NCBI GenBank assembly: GCA_934725685.1
Contig: CAKVBX010000045.1
Span: forward strand, 1-12,665
Source: an uncultured Bacilli bacterium
GTDB lineage: Bacteria > Bacillota_I > Bacilli_A > RFN20 > CAG-288
Reading direction: 5' to 3'
Length of the DNA stretch: 12,665 nt
Positions 1 to 6,830 of the stretch are shown here, one piece after another. The notes under the pieces were generated by a model. That model was not told the DNA's origin. It was given only the letters and a program-made list of their open reading frames with translations, and searched no databases. Position 1 is the first letter of the stretch; the number at the start of each line of letters is the position of its first letter. The position numbers and the translations under genes were made by a program.

Positions 1-51
1 GAACAGCCTGTCAAACGTAAGGTAGGCAGACCGAAAAAGCAAAATGCATAG
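1..51 (+). CDS. 3' end of a gene with AT-hook-like basic tail
   Basis: The frame open from the first base reads EQPVKRKVGRPKKQNA and stops at TAG (49-51). The core GRPKK with flanking basic residues resembles an AT-hook, a minor-groove DNA-binding motif, so the missing body may be a DNA-associated protein. Only 16 residues are visible and the family cannot be named. Downstream, TCCTA and TGGGA (52-66) could form a short hairpin before an AT-rich run, which is too weak to call a terminator. It lies 95 bases before the nuclease-helicase gene on the same strand. Confidence 0.5.
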   Translation, partial: EQPVKRKVGRPKKQNA

Positions 52-146
52 TCCTATTCGTTGGGAATGTATTAATTTATTTTTGATGCCTCGTTGAAAA
101 CCGAGAGAATCGTAGGAATTCTAAAATATCATAGGGGAAGGAAATT

Positions 147-2018
147 ATGATCATATATAGCAATTCGTTGGCACAATTCAGAAACGATGTTCTCATGAAT
201 CAGATTTCATCTTTGTTATTGAAGAAACTTCATGAGAAAGGGCTTGGTGGCGGATCACCAAGCGAGGTGAATTCCTGGAATAACTCTCTTCATTTCATGA
301 AGGACGTCTTGGATGACTCCGATATTTCGAAGGATTGCTCCGTCGCTGTGGAATACAACATTCCGCAGACATCCAAACGTGTCGATTTTATGATTGTGGG
401 AAATGACGGCAAAGAAGACCATGTCGTTATCGTAGAACTCAAGCAGTGGGCAAAAGTCGAAAAAGTGGATAACCTCAGCGAACACTCCATCCTGTCGGAT
501 CTGAAATCCCACCAGCCGGTCGCCCATCCATCCTATCAGGCCTATTCCTATAAGCGTCTGATTCTGGATTACTGCGATGACGAAAGGGTCAATGATAATA
601 CCCTGAATCCCTGTGCGTATCTTCACAATCTGAGCGAAACCTATCGTCCTGTCATCACGGATAAGCTATATTCCGACTGGACAAAGGAAGCTCCCGTTTT
701 CCTTCAGGCTGACGTCATGAAAATCCGTGAGTTCATTAAAAAGTATATCCGGTTGAAGGCGGAAGACAGTTCATTGCTTTACAAACTCGAAAAGGGAAGA
801 GTGCATCCGACGAAATCGTTACAGGATTGTCTGGATTCCATGCTTTGCGGAAACGAAGAGTTCCATATGATCGATGAGCAGGTCGTCGCTTACGATAAAA
901 TCATGAAGGCGATAAAGGAATCCAGCAAAGAGGATAGAAAACATGTTCTGATTATCATAGGCGGGCCGGGAACGGGAAAATCGGTCCTGGCCATCAACGT
1001 TCTTGCTAGATGCATTATCGATCTAGGACTCAATGCTTCCTATATCACAAAGAACAGCGCACCCAGAAAATGTTATTCGAAACTGCTGGCAAGGGGAAAT
1101 GCCAAAAAGATGATATCTCTTCAGAAAGCCATTCAGTCACCATGGGCTCTTCCGAATACTCCGAAAAACGGAATCGATGTCGGCATTTATGATGAAGCGC
1201 ACCGAATGGAAAAATCACCTTATCGGTATAACGGGGATGACATGTTATCGGATGCGATAAAGGCAGCTAAAGTCTCAGTGTTTTTTATGGATGACGATCA
1301 GAGAATCAGTGTGAAGGATGTTTATGATGTGCATTCCGTCATTGAATGTGCAAAACAGATGGGCGCCGTCATTCATGAACCCTACGAATTGGTCTCCCAG
1401 TTCCGGTGTGACGGAAGTGATGGATATATTGCTTTCTTGGATCAGCTTCTTGAAATCAAGCCGACAGCGAATCATTCTTTCGATTTCGAAGCGATGGATG
1501 TCCGAGTTTTTGATAGTCCTGTCCTTCTAAGAGAGGAGCTGAGAAAGCACAATGATGAAAAGCATCGTTCCAGAATGCTGGCCGGCTATTGTTTCGATTG
1601 GAATGTGAAGAAAGGAAAGGGTGAGTGGGATATCGAGTTGGAAGATGGATTCAAGGCAAAATGGAATCTGGAAAAGGATAGCTATTGGGCAGTGAATCCG
1701 AATTCGTTTGAAGAGGTCGGCTGCATTCACACCTGTCAGGGGATGGAATTCGATTATGTCGGTGTTCTGATTGGAAAGGACCTCTATTATGACGGAGAAC
1801 ATGTTCGGACTAACCGTGACGCTATCTCAAAGGATGATAACTCCAGCGGTATCCGTGCGACGACGACAAGCGATAGTCAGGCTGATCTTCTGATCAGGAG
1901 GACTTATAAAGTGTTGCTTACCAGAGGGCTGAAAGGCTGCTTTATCTATTGCTGTGATAAAGCGCTAGGGGATTATCTGAAAGAAAGGCTGAAAAAGGCG
2001 GTGGCAGCAGACGAATAA
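147..2018 (+). CDS. PD-(D/E)XK-type nuclease fused to DUF2075 (Schlafen-3-like) helicase
   Basis: This 623-residue protein has two parts. Residues about 60-200 carry a nuclease-like pattern: E69, D80 (in RVDFMI), E97 and K99 (in VIVELKQW), and Q131 (in SYQAYSYK). That order is typical of PD-(D/E)XK folds. Residues about 240-615 are a superfamily-1-type P-loop helicase of the DUF2075/Schlafen group 3 kind: Walker A GGPGTGKS (272-279), Walker B DEAHR (349-353), DDDQR (382-386), SQFR (417-420), HTCQGMEFD (528-536) and TRG (592-594). The ATG follows a strong AGGGGAAGG ribosome site (133-141). No signal peptide or membrane segment is visible, so it should be cytoplasmic. DUF2075 proteins are recurrent in defence and mobile regions. 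The substrate is unknown, and a role in anti-phage defence is inference. The gene appears to stand alone, with a possible weak terminator behind it. The nuclease assignment is from motif spacing only. Confidence 0.8.
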   Translation: MIIYSNSLAQFRNDVLMNQISSLLLKKLHEKGLGGGSPSEVNSWNNSLHFMKDVLDDSDISKDCSVAVEYNIPQTSKRVDFMIVGNDGKEDHVVIVELKQWAKVEKVDNLSEHSILSDLKSHQPVAHPSYQAYSYKRLILDYCDDERVNDNTLNPCAYLHNLSETYRPVITDKLYSDWTKEAPVFLQADVMKIREFIKKYIRLKAEDSSLLYKLEKGRVHPTKSLQDCLDSMLCGNEEFHMIDEQVVAYDKIMKAIKESSKEDRKHVLIIIGGPGTGKSVLAINVLARCIIDLGLNASYITKNSAPRKCYSKLLARGNAKKMISLQKAIQSPWALPNTPKNGIDVGIYDEAHRMEKSPYRYNGDDMLSDAIKAAKVSVFFMDDDQRISVKDVYDVHSVIECAKQMGAVIHEPYELVSQFRCDGSDGYIAFLDQLLEIKPTANHSFDFEAMDVRVFDSPVLLREELRKHNDEKHRSRMLAGYCFDWNVKKGKGEWDIELEDGFKAKWNLEKDSYWAVNPNSFEEVGCIHTCQGMEFDYVGVLIGKDLYYDGEHVRTNRDAISKDDNSSGIRATTTSDSQADLLIRRTYKVLLTRGLKGCFIYCCDKALGDYLKERLKKAVAADE

Positions 2019-2043
2019 TCGGGAAGAGAGAAATCCATCTACG

Positions 2044-2073
2044 CAACATATAGATGTTGGAAGTTTTCTTTTT
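2044..2073 (+). terminator. Possible weak terminator after the nuclease-helicase gene
   Basis: CAACAT (2044-2049) pairs perfectly with ATGTTG (2054-2059) around a four-base loop, and a T-rich run (2064-2073, one C) follows. The stem is short and A/T rich and the T-run starts a few bases late, so termination may be inefficient. Confidence 0.35.
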
Positions 2074-2098
2074 GCGGAAGCCGAAAGTGCTATTTTCG

Positions 2099-2122
2099 AA
2101 AGTGTGAAATATGATACACTTT
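2099..2122 (+). promoter_or_regulatory. Palindromic operator over the arsR -10 region
   Basis: AAAGTGT (2099-2105) and ACACTTT (2116-2122) form a perfect 7-bp inverted repeat with a 10-bp centre. The palindrome covers both possible -10 hexamers, TATGAT (2110-2115) and TACACT preceded by TGA (2112-2120). CGAAAGTG also occurs as a direct repeat at 2082-2089 and 2097-2104. ArsR-family proteins are dimers that commonly bind such sites in their own promoters, so autoregulation by the gene 24 bases downstream is a reasonable inference. Confidence 0.5.
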
Positions 2123-2145
2123 AGCAAAAAGGAAGAGAAAACAAG

Positions 2146-2559
2146 ATGGATAAGAAACCGGAACTGGAACTGCATCAGAAAAGTGACATCATAAGAGTCG
2201 CCCATGCCTTATCCAATCCGTCAAGATTGGATATTTTGAATCTCCTGTCACAGGAGAGTCTTTCCGTTGACGAAATCTCCAAGCGGTTGAAAAGCCCATT
2301 GACGACAGTCGCCTCCAATATTCAGATTTTGGAGAGCGCCGGTCTCATCCGCACCAAGTTTCAGGCGGGAAAGCACGGAACGATGAAGCTCTGCTCCATC
2401 GTATACGAGAACTTATCCATCGATTTTCTGACCCAGGTGCAGAATGAAATCCAACGGAAAAAGGTAATTGAGATTCCAATCGGCTCCTATTTTTCTTTTG
2501 ATGTCAAACCGACCTGCGGTCTTGTGTCAGAACGTGGCTATATCGGAAACTTCCGGTAG
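2146..2559 (+). CDS. ArsR-family winged-helix regulator, C-terminally truncated
   Basis: This 137-residue protein has an ArsR-like winged helix: ALSNPSRLDILNLL (about 21-34), DEIS (42-45), and a recognition helix at about 51-64 (SPLTTVASNIQILESAG region). After it, residues 108-134 (IEIPIGSYFSFDVKPTCG, then LVSERGYIG) look like the beginning of the C-terminal domain of roughly 300-residue ArsR-type regulators. Here that domain stops almost at once at TAG 2557-2559. The start has an AAGGAAG ribosome site about 10 bases upstream. The DNA-binding part is complete, so the product could still repress, but the likely sensory domain is missing. The next open frame (2572-3252) is in the same reading frame and belongs to an unrelated enzyme family. 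This suggests a deletion joined two genes and that this gene may be a pseudogene. Confidence 0.7.
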   Translation: MDKKPELELHQKSDIIRVAHALSNPSRLDILNLLSQESLSVDEISKRLKSPLTTVASNIQILESAGLIRTKFQAGKHGTMKLCSIVYENLSIDFLTQVQNEIQRKKVIEIPIGSYFSFDVKPTCGLVSERGYIGNFR

Positions 2560-2571
2560 AGCATCTCCAGC

Positions 2572-3252
2572 ATGCCGGATATCATCTTCATGCTGGGGCT
2601 CTCCGATACCTGTTTCAAGAGCGCGTATCTCGTCAAGAACATCCTGGAGACCAACAACATGGTCTCTTCCTGTTCCTATTGGTCTATTTCGGACTATATC
2701 GACGAAAATGTCCTCCCCAAGGAACTCTTCCACGGAGGGCTCGGACTTTTCACCTACGGCGGGATCAAGAAGCCTTCCTATAACGCCTACCTCCTTCTGA
2801 AGAGACTGGGAAAAGACGTGCTCAAGAGTGGGGACGGGTATTACATCACCCGTGGAGAGAACGGGGAACTCAGAATGATTTTCTATTATTATGTCCCCTA
2901 TAACTATGAGTATTCCCGCCAGATGGATTATCAGATCAATATGCATAGCAGGGATGCCTTCTTCCGCGACAGGGAGAAAAAAGCTTTTCAGCTTCAGCTC
3001 TCCGGCTTTGAAGGGGAGTATGAGGAAATGCGGATGGAACTTTCTCCGGAATCCGGCTCCGCTTTCGACTTTGCCAAGGAGAGCGGGAACGCTTCCTTCG
3101 AAGAGATGGACCTGGATTATCTGAAACAGGGCTCCTTCATGAAGCGCCGATATGAAAAAAAGAAGATGACAGGCCTGGATTATCTGACCTATGAACTCTC
3201 CCCTCTTGAAGTCCTCTATGTCGAACTGTGGAAAACGGAGGGCGGGCACTGA
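2572..3252 (+). pseudogene. C-terminal fragment of GH39 beta-xylosidase
   Basis: The 226 residues match the last part of glycoside hydrolase family 39 enzymes. DTCFKSAYLVKNIL (12-25) is followed by CSYWSISDYIDE (34-45), LFHGGLGLFTYGGIKKPSY (52-70), and a C-terminal beta-sandwich-like remainder. Full GH39 xylosidases are about 500 residues. The barrel half with the acid/base Glu is absent. The nucleophile Glu, expected some 15-20 residues before the DTCFKSAY-like segment, is also not visible. The ATG at 2572 has no ribosome site, so independent translation is doubtful. The frame is continuous with the truncated regulator upstream except for one TAG. I read this as a non-catalytic relic left by a deletion. 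A recent deletion is plausible because the remaining reading frame is still clean. Confidence 0.7.
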
Positions 3253-3304
3253 ACGAAGGGGAGAAAAGGGACGAAAATAGCTATCGCTCTTCTTTTCCGG
3301 TGAG

Positions 3305-3310
3305 TATAAT
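3305..3310 (+). promoter_or_regulatory. -10 box for the FliB-like gene
   Basis: A perfect TATAAT lies 25 bases before the ATG at 3335. The region 16-18 bases upstream has no good -35 match. The predicted leader is about 18 bases long with only a weak GAAAAG-type ribosome site. Confidence 0.5.
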
Positions 3311-3334
3311 TCTTTCCGAAAAGAAAAACGCATC

Positions 3335-4333
3335 ATGTTTCAAGCAAAATTCAAAATACCGACGTACTATCCGGAATTCGCCTGCAAAGGGGGAGAGTGC
3401 CGCCATTGCTGTTGCCAGGGATGGCGGGTTACTCTGACCCAGGAGGAATACTTCCGCCTCCATAGTCTCGACTGCTCCGGGCCCCTGAAGGAGAAAATCG
3501 ATTCCTATGTGGGCATCCTTCCCCATCCGAGCACGGAACAGTACGGAAGAATCAACATGAACTATCTCGGTGAGTGCCCACTCAGGAGAGAGGACGGTTA
3601 CTGCGGGCTACAGGTGGAATGCGGAGAGGAGAAAATCCCATCGGTCTGCCGTTATTACCCGAGAGCCCCAAGACTCTATCCTCAGCCTTATTGCTCCATT
3701 TCCAATAGCTGTGAGGCGGTCCTTGAACTGTTGGCTAGAAAGGATTACGTCTTTTCCTTCACGGAGAAGGAACTCTCCTTCCATTTCGATGATGATGAGA
3801 ACACCCGATTCCATAAGGATGGAGAGGAGAAAGCAAGACTCTGTTTTTCCATCCTCTGTGCGGATTCGCTTCCTCTTCCGGAACGGCTGAAGAGGCTCTG
3901 TCTGACCTTCGACGGGAAACTTCATGACCCGAAGAATGATCTTTTTATCGTAGAGAAGATGAAGGAGACCTTCCTTCGCTCCGTGAGCGTCGGCGATTAC
4001 CTTGCGAAAATGCCTGAGAATCTTCCCTCCTTTGAAACAGTCTATGTAAGGCTTTCCCAAGCACTGGCTTTCGATCATGCCGTCACCAATATTCTCCTCA
4101 ACCATCTGCTGTATATGCATTTTCCTTATGTCGGAAACGAGAAGGATATCAAGGAAATCGGAACGTTTGTCTATTTCCTTTGCTATCTCTGGTTCTTACT
4201 TCTCGACAGTTCGGCCATTGATTTCACTTCGTTCATCGATGTGACCGGGGATTACTTCCGCCTGAGTGAACATTCCAATTTCTATCAGGTCCTCGCCTTC
4301 TATCTGTCGAAAATAGGCGAGAAGGAAGAATAG
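3335..4333 (+). CDS. FliB-like Cys-cluster protein (flagellin lysine-N-methylase family)
   Basis: This 332-residue protein begins FKIPTYYPEFACKGGECR and carries the cysteine signature C17-x4-C22-x2-C25-C26-C27. Further cysteines are C81 (GECPL), C90, C96 and C105 (SVCRYYPR). This is the pattern of the FliB-like, CxxCxxCC-type family. Salmonella FliB methylates flagellin lysines and is reported to hold an iron-sulfur cluster. The cysteines here could likewise bind Fe-S or zinc. No flagellar gene is in the window and most Bacillota homologues are annotated only by similarity, so the flagellin substrate is not supported here. The C-terminal half is helical and less distinctive. It is slightly shorter than enterobacterial FliB. 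The gene is probably monocistronic, with its own -10 box and a hairpin at its stop codon. Confidence 0.7.
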   Translation: MFQAKFKIPTYYPEFACKGGECRHCCCQGWRVTLTQEEYFRLHSLDCSGPLKEKIDSYVGILPHPSTEQYGRINMNYLGECPLRREDGYCGLQVECGEEKIPSVCRYYPRAPRLYPQPYCSISNSCEAVLELLARKDYVFSFTEKELSFHFDDDENTRFHKDGEEKARLCFSILCADSLPLPERLKRLCLTFDGKLHDPKNDLFIVEKMKETFLRSVSVGDYLAKMPENLPSFETVYVRLSQALAFDHAVTNILLNHLLYMHFPYVGNEKDIKEIGTFVYFLCYLWFLLLDSSAIDFTSFIDVTGDYFRLSEHSNFYQVLAFYLSKIGEKEE

Positions 4334-4352
4334 ACTTCCTTTTCCTCTTCTT
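4321..4352 (+). terminator. Candidate terminator at the end of the FliB-like gene
   Basis: AAGGAAG (4322-4328) pairs with CTTCCTT (4335-4341) around a six-base loop that contains the TAG stop (4331-4333). A pyrimidine-rich tail with many Ts follows. The stem is only 7 bp and the T-run is interrupted by C, so strength is uncertain. Confidence 0.4.
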
Positions 4353-4390
4353 GGGTAACAGTGGAAAACGCTCTGATTCCTTTCTTCGGA

Positions 4391-4399
4391 TGGTATAAT
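4391..4399 (+). promoter_or_regulatory. Extended -10 promoter of the yhhN-mazG-bsh operon
   Basis: TGGTATAAT is a perfect extended -10 (TGN-TATAAT) with no convincing -35. Transcription would start near 4406, giving a leader of about 20 bases that includes the AGGGGG ribosome site (4415-4420) for the ATG at 4426. Confidence 0.65.
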
Positions 4400-4425
4400 G
4401 AAAGACAAGAAACCAGGGGGACACC

Positions 4426-5304
4426 ATGGAAGAGAAAAGCAAAACCCGAAAAGAAAAAAGAACGATAAGGCAACTGGTAGACGGTCTTATCTCTCCGGAA
4501 GAGGAATTCGCACTATTACGGGAACGATACGGCATGCTCAAGACGGAAGAAGAGGAGCTTGCCTTCACTTCGGAGGTGTGCTCTTCTCATCCTGCAATCG
4601 CCCCAACGGATGCCCATGAAGCCTTCCTGTCTCTGAGCAGAATGGAGAAGAGGAAAAAGGCGCTCCGTATCTTCTTCACAGTTCTTCTTTCTCTTCTCAT
4701 TGTTACGTTTGTGACCGGGATGGAAGTAATGATTCAGTACGACTATAACGGACTGCCTTGGATGAAGGCTTTGCTGAAAGTTGTTATCAATCTCTGCCTT
4801 CTTTCTCTCGCTCTCATCACCTATTTTAGAAAGAAGGACCGTTATACGACGTTCATGGTAATTGTCTTCGTATTCTTCGCCTTCGGTGATGTCAGTATCA
4901 ACTTCAATATGGGAGTCGGAGGTGGTTTCTTTGCTCTCGGACATGTTCTTTTAATGCTCTGCTATCTGAAAGAGAGCTATCGGAACAAGAAAACATGGAT
5001 TCTCTTCCTCGTCGCCTATCTTCTCTTTGCCGGAATAAACCTCGCCTTCCTCAAGACGAATGCAAGAATGATGACAATCGGCTTCCTCGTCTATTCCCTC
5101 GTCGTCAGTCTCCTTCTTGCCTCGACAACGGAAGAACGTTTCCTCATCCGGCTCGGTGTCTTCCTCTTTGCTCTTTCCGATGCCCTACTGATGATCAATT
5201 ACGGACTCGGTAATCTTTTGCTGTTCGGACATTTTGCAAGAGGCGTCTATTACATTGCCGTCATCCTACTGAGTCTTACGCCGCGATATCCTAGGAGGTT
5301 CTGA
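4426..5304 (+). CDS. YhhN/TMEM86-family membrane protein, putative lysoplasmalogenase
   Basis: This 292-residue protein has a charged soluble N-terminus (about 1-80) followed by roughly eight hydrophobic segments, the first at about 81-100. The last includes ARGVYYIAVILLSL near the end. Two small-residue/Asp motifs, FAFGD (D155) and FALSD (D252), sit in equivalent hydrophobic helices. This resembles the conserved Asp motifs of the YhhN/TMEM86 family. Members of that family hydrolyse the vinyl-ether bond of lysoplasmalogens at the membrane. Plasmalogens are known in strict anaerobes, which fits the probable host. The N-terminal extension is longer than in typical YhhN proteins and has no recognised domain. 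The ATG has a good ribosome site five bases upstream. The stop lies two bases before the next gene, whose ribosome site is inside this gene's end, so translation is probably coupled. The family call is moderate; function is by homology only. Confidence 0.6.
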   Translation: MEEKSKTRKEKRTIRQLVDGLISPEEEFALLRERYGMLKTEEEELAFTSEVCSSHPAIAPTDAHEAFLSLSRMEKRKKALRIFFTVLLSLLIVTFVTGMEVMIQYDYNGLPWMKALLKVVINLCLLSLALITYFRKKDRYTTFMVIVFVFFAFGDVSINFNMGVGGGFFALGHVLLMLCYLKESYRNKKTWILFLVAYLLFAGINLAFLKTNARMMTIGFLVYSLVVSLLLASTTEERFLIRLGVFLFALSDALLMINYGLGNLLLFGHFARGVYYIAVILLSLTPRYPRRF

Positions 5305-5306
5305 AA

Positions 5307-5630
5307 ATGGAACGATTAGAAAAATTATTAAAAAGGATCGATAAATTCAATAAGGATCGGGACTGGGATCAGTTCCATTCCCCGAGCAATCTTGCCAAAT
5401 CCATCTCCATCGAAGCCGGGGAGCTCCTCGAATGCTATCAGTGGAACGATAACGCAGAAGAGACTGCGGTGAAAGAAGAACTTGCCGATGTCATGAATTA
5501 CTGTCTTCAGCTTTCCATGGTGCTCGGTGTCGATATCATCGACATCATGAATGACAAGATGGACAAAACCGAGAAGAAATATCCGGTGGAGAAGGCAAAA
5601 GGCGTCTCCACAAAGTACGATAAATTATAA
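5307..5630 (+). CDS. MazG-like nucleotide pyrophosphohydrolase (dCTPase/RS21-C6 type)
   Basis: This 107-residue all-alpha protein has the MazG-superfamily metal motif EXXE-(18)-EXXD: E36-A-G-E39 and E58-L-A-D61. It follows the conserved DRDWDQFHSPSNLAKSISIE segment (17-36). Relatives of this length are house-cleaning enzymes that hydrolyse (d)NTPs, often modified dCTP, to the monophosphate and pyrophosphate with Mg2+. They work as cytoplasmic dimers or tetramers. A strong AGGAGG (5294-5299), inside the end of the upstream gene, serves the ATG. The gene is 2 bases after yhhN and 15 before bsh, so all three should share one transcript. Exact substrate preference cannot be read from the sequence. 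Confidence 0.88.
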   Translation: MERLEKLLKRIDKFNKDRDWDQFHSPSNLAKSISIEAGELLECYQWNDNAEETAVKEELADVMNYCLQLSMVLGVDIIDIMNDKMDKTEKKYPVEKAKGVSTKYDKL

Positions 5631-5645
5631 CTGGGAGGTCACATT

Positions 5646-6617
5646 ATGTGCACAGCATTACGATATGTGGGAACATCTACCCTCTTCGGCAGGAACCTGG
5701 ATTTCGATTTTTCCTATGGAGAGAGTCTCGTCTTTCTCCCGAGAAATCTCGGCATCGCCTTCCATGACGGAAGCATCCTTCATCACCACAAAGCGATTCT
5801 CGGGGTCGCCCATGTCGCGGAGGATTATCCGCTTCTCTATGATGGCATGAATGAGGACGGCTTAGCCATCGCCGGACTGAATTTTGTCGGCAATGCCAAG
5901 TTCTATCCGGAATGCGAAGAGAAGAAGAATGTTGCACAGTATGAATTCATGCTTTATCTGCTTTCGACCTGCTCCACAATCAGGGAAGTCGAAGAACAGG
6001 TGAAGCAGATCAATATTACCGGAACTCCCTTTTCCAACTTCCCACCGTCTCAGCTCCATTATATGGCTGCCGATAAGACCGGCTCAATCGTCATCGAAAA
6101 TAAAGGGGATGTCCTGGCGGTCTATCCGAATCCGACCGATGTCCTCACCAACAATCCTCCCTTCGAAATGCAGATGTTCCATCTCAGCAACTATCAGAAT
6201 CTTACTCCGGAGGAACCGGAGAACCGCTTTTCTTCCGAACTGGAGCTGAAGAACTATAGCCGTGGCATGGGTGCCATCGGTCTTCCCGGCGATCTCTCTT
6301 CTATGTCCCGCTTTGTCAAAGTCGCCTTCACGAGGCTCAATGGAAGAAAAGAAGATACCGAAGAGAAAAGCCTCGCTCAGTATTTCCATATCATTTCCTC
6401 CGTGGAACAACAGAAGGGAATCTGCAGACTCGGCCATGGAAAAGAGGAATATACCATCTATACTTCCTGTTACCATCTCGAAAAGAAAATTCTTTTCTAT
6501 CGTACCTATGACGCCATGAAGACTCATGCCGTCCGTATGCCGGCAAACGAGCTCGACAGTGAAAGAATGAAGGTTTATCCTATGGTGATCGATAAGGAAG
6601 TTGCCTTCGATAATTGA
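5646..6617 (+). CDS. bsh: Choloylglycine hydrolase (bile salt hydrolase)
   Basis: This 323-residue Ntn-hydrolase has no signal peptide. Cys2, exposed after removal of Met1, is the expected nucleophile. The other family active-site positions are visible: R16 and D19 in FGRNLDFDFSYGESLV, N79 in IAGLNFVGN, N169/N170 in VLTNNPPF, and R222 in GDLSSMSRF. These resemble bile salt hydrolases more than penicillin V acylases. The enzyme removes glycine or taurine from conjugated bile acids in the cytoplasm. Length agrees with the usual 315-340 residues. GGGAGGT (5633-5639) precedes the ATG at good spacing. As the last gene of the yhhN-mazG operon, it would be transcribed from the promoter before 4426. 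No clear terminator is seen behind it. Its presence argues for a vertebrate gut host. Substrate choice between glyco- and tauro-conjugates cannot be told. Confidence 0.9.
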   Translation: MCTALRYVGTSTLFGRNLDFDFSYGESLVFLPRNLGIAFHDGSILHHHKAILGVAHVAEDYPLLYDGMNEDGLAIAGLNFVGNAKFYPECEEKKNVAQYEFMLYLLSTCSTIREVEEQVKQINITGTPFSNFPPSQLHYMAADKTGSIVIENKGDVLAVYPNPTDVLTNNPPFEMQMFHLSNYQNLTPEEPENRFSSELELKNYSRGMGAIGLPGDLSSMSRFVKVAFTRLNGRKEDTEEKSLAQYFHIISSVEQQKGICRLGHGKEEYTIYTSCYHLEKKILFYRTYDAMKTHAVRMPANELDSERMKVYPMVIDKEVAFDN

Positions 6618-6776
6618 TAGCGCTTTCCGCAAAAATCTTTCTGACATCCGTTCGTTCTCTTCAAAAGAGGAGGAGAGGCAGGAAACTGAGCTTTGCCCTT
6701 TGGACACGTCTAAATCACTAAGACGGAGAAAACAACGGAAAGAAAAGCCGAAAACTGCGATGAATATCGAAAAAAA
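6618..6776. other. Intergenic stretch without a recognised gene
   Basis: Between bsh and the hup promoter I see no open frame with a ribosome site. There are only short hairpins without T-runs: CTCTT/AAGAG at 6657-6669 and CGTCT/AGACG at 6707-6725. ACATCCGT occurs at 6644 and again inside the hup promoter at 6786. Neither is strong enough to name. Confidence 0.5.
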
Positions 6777-6805
6777 TTGATTTTCACATCCGTCTGTGCT
6801 ATCTT
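6777..6805 (+). promoter_or_regulatory. Sigma-A promoter of hup
   Basis: TTGATT (6777-6782) and TATCTT (6800-6805) are 17 bp apart, and the -10 is preceded by TGC (extended -10). Transcription would start near 6812. This is one of the two best two-part promoters in the window, fitting a highly expressed gene. Confidence 0.75.
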
Positions 6806-6830
6806 GTTTTTAGAAAGGTAGGTCACGAAA

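Noticed and set aside
2557..2571. Stop-codon read-through giving one ArsR-GH39 fusion protein
   Set aside because: Both parts are incomplete family fragments, with the sensory domain and the catalytic half missing. A deletion scar explains this better than a recoded fusion.
2527..3336. Long 269-codon open frame on the minus strand
   Set aside because: It is opposite the GH39 fragment, has no ribosome site or recognisable domain, and the plus-strand frame has clear family similarity.
6084..6707. 207-codon open frame on the minus strand
   Set aside because: It is antisense to the bile salt hydrolase and runs into intergenic DNA; composition is that of a shadow frame.
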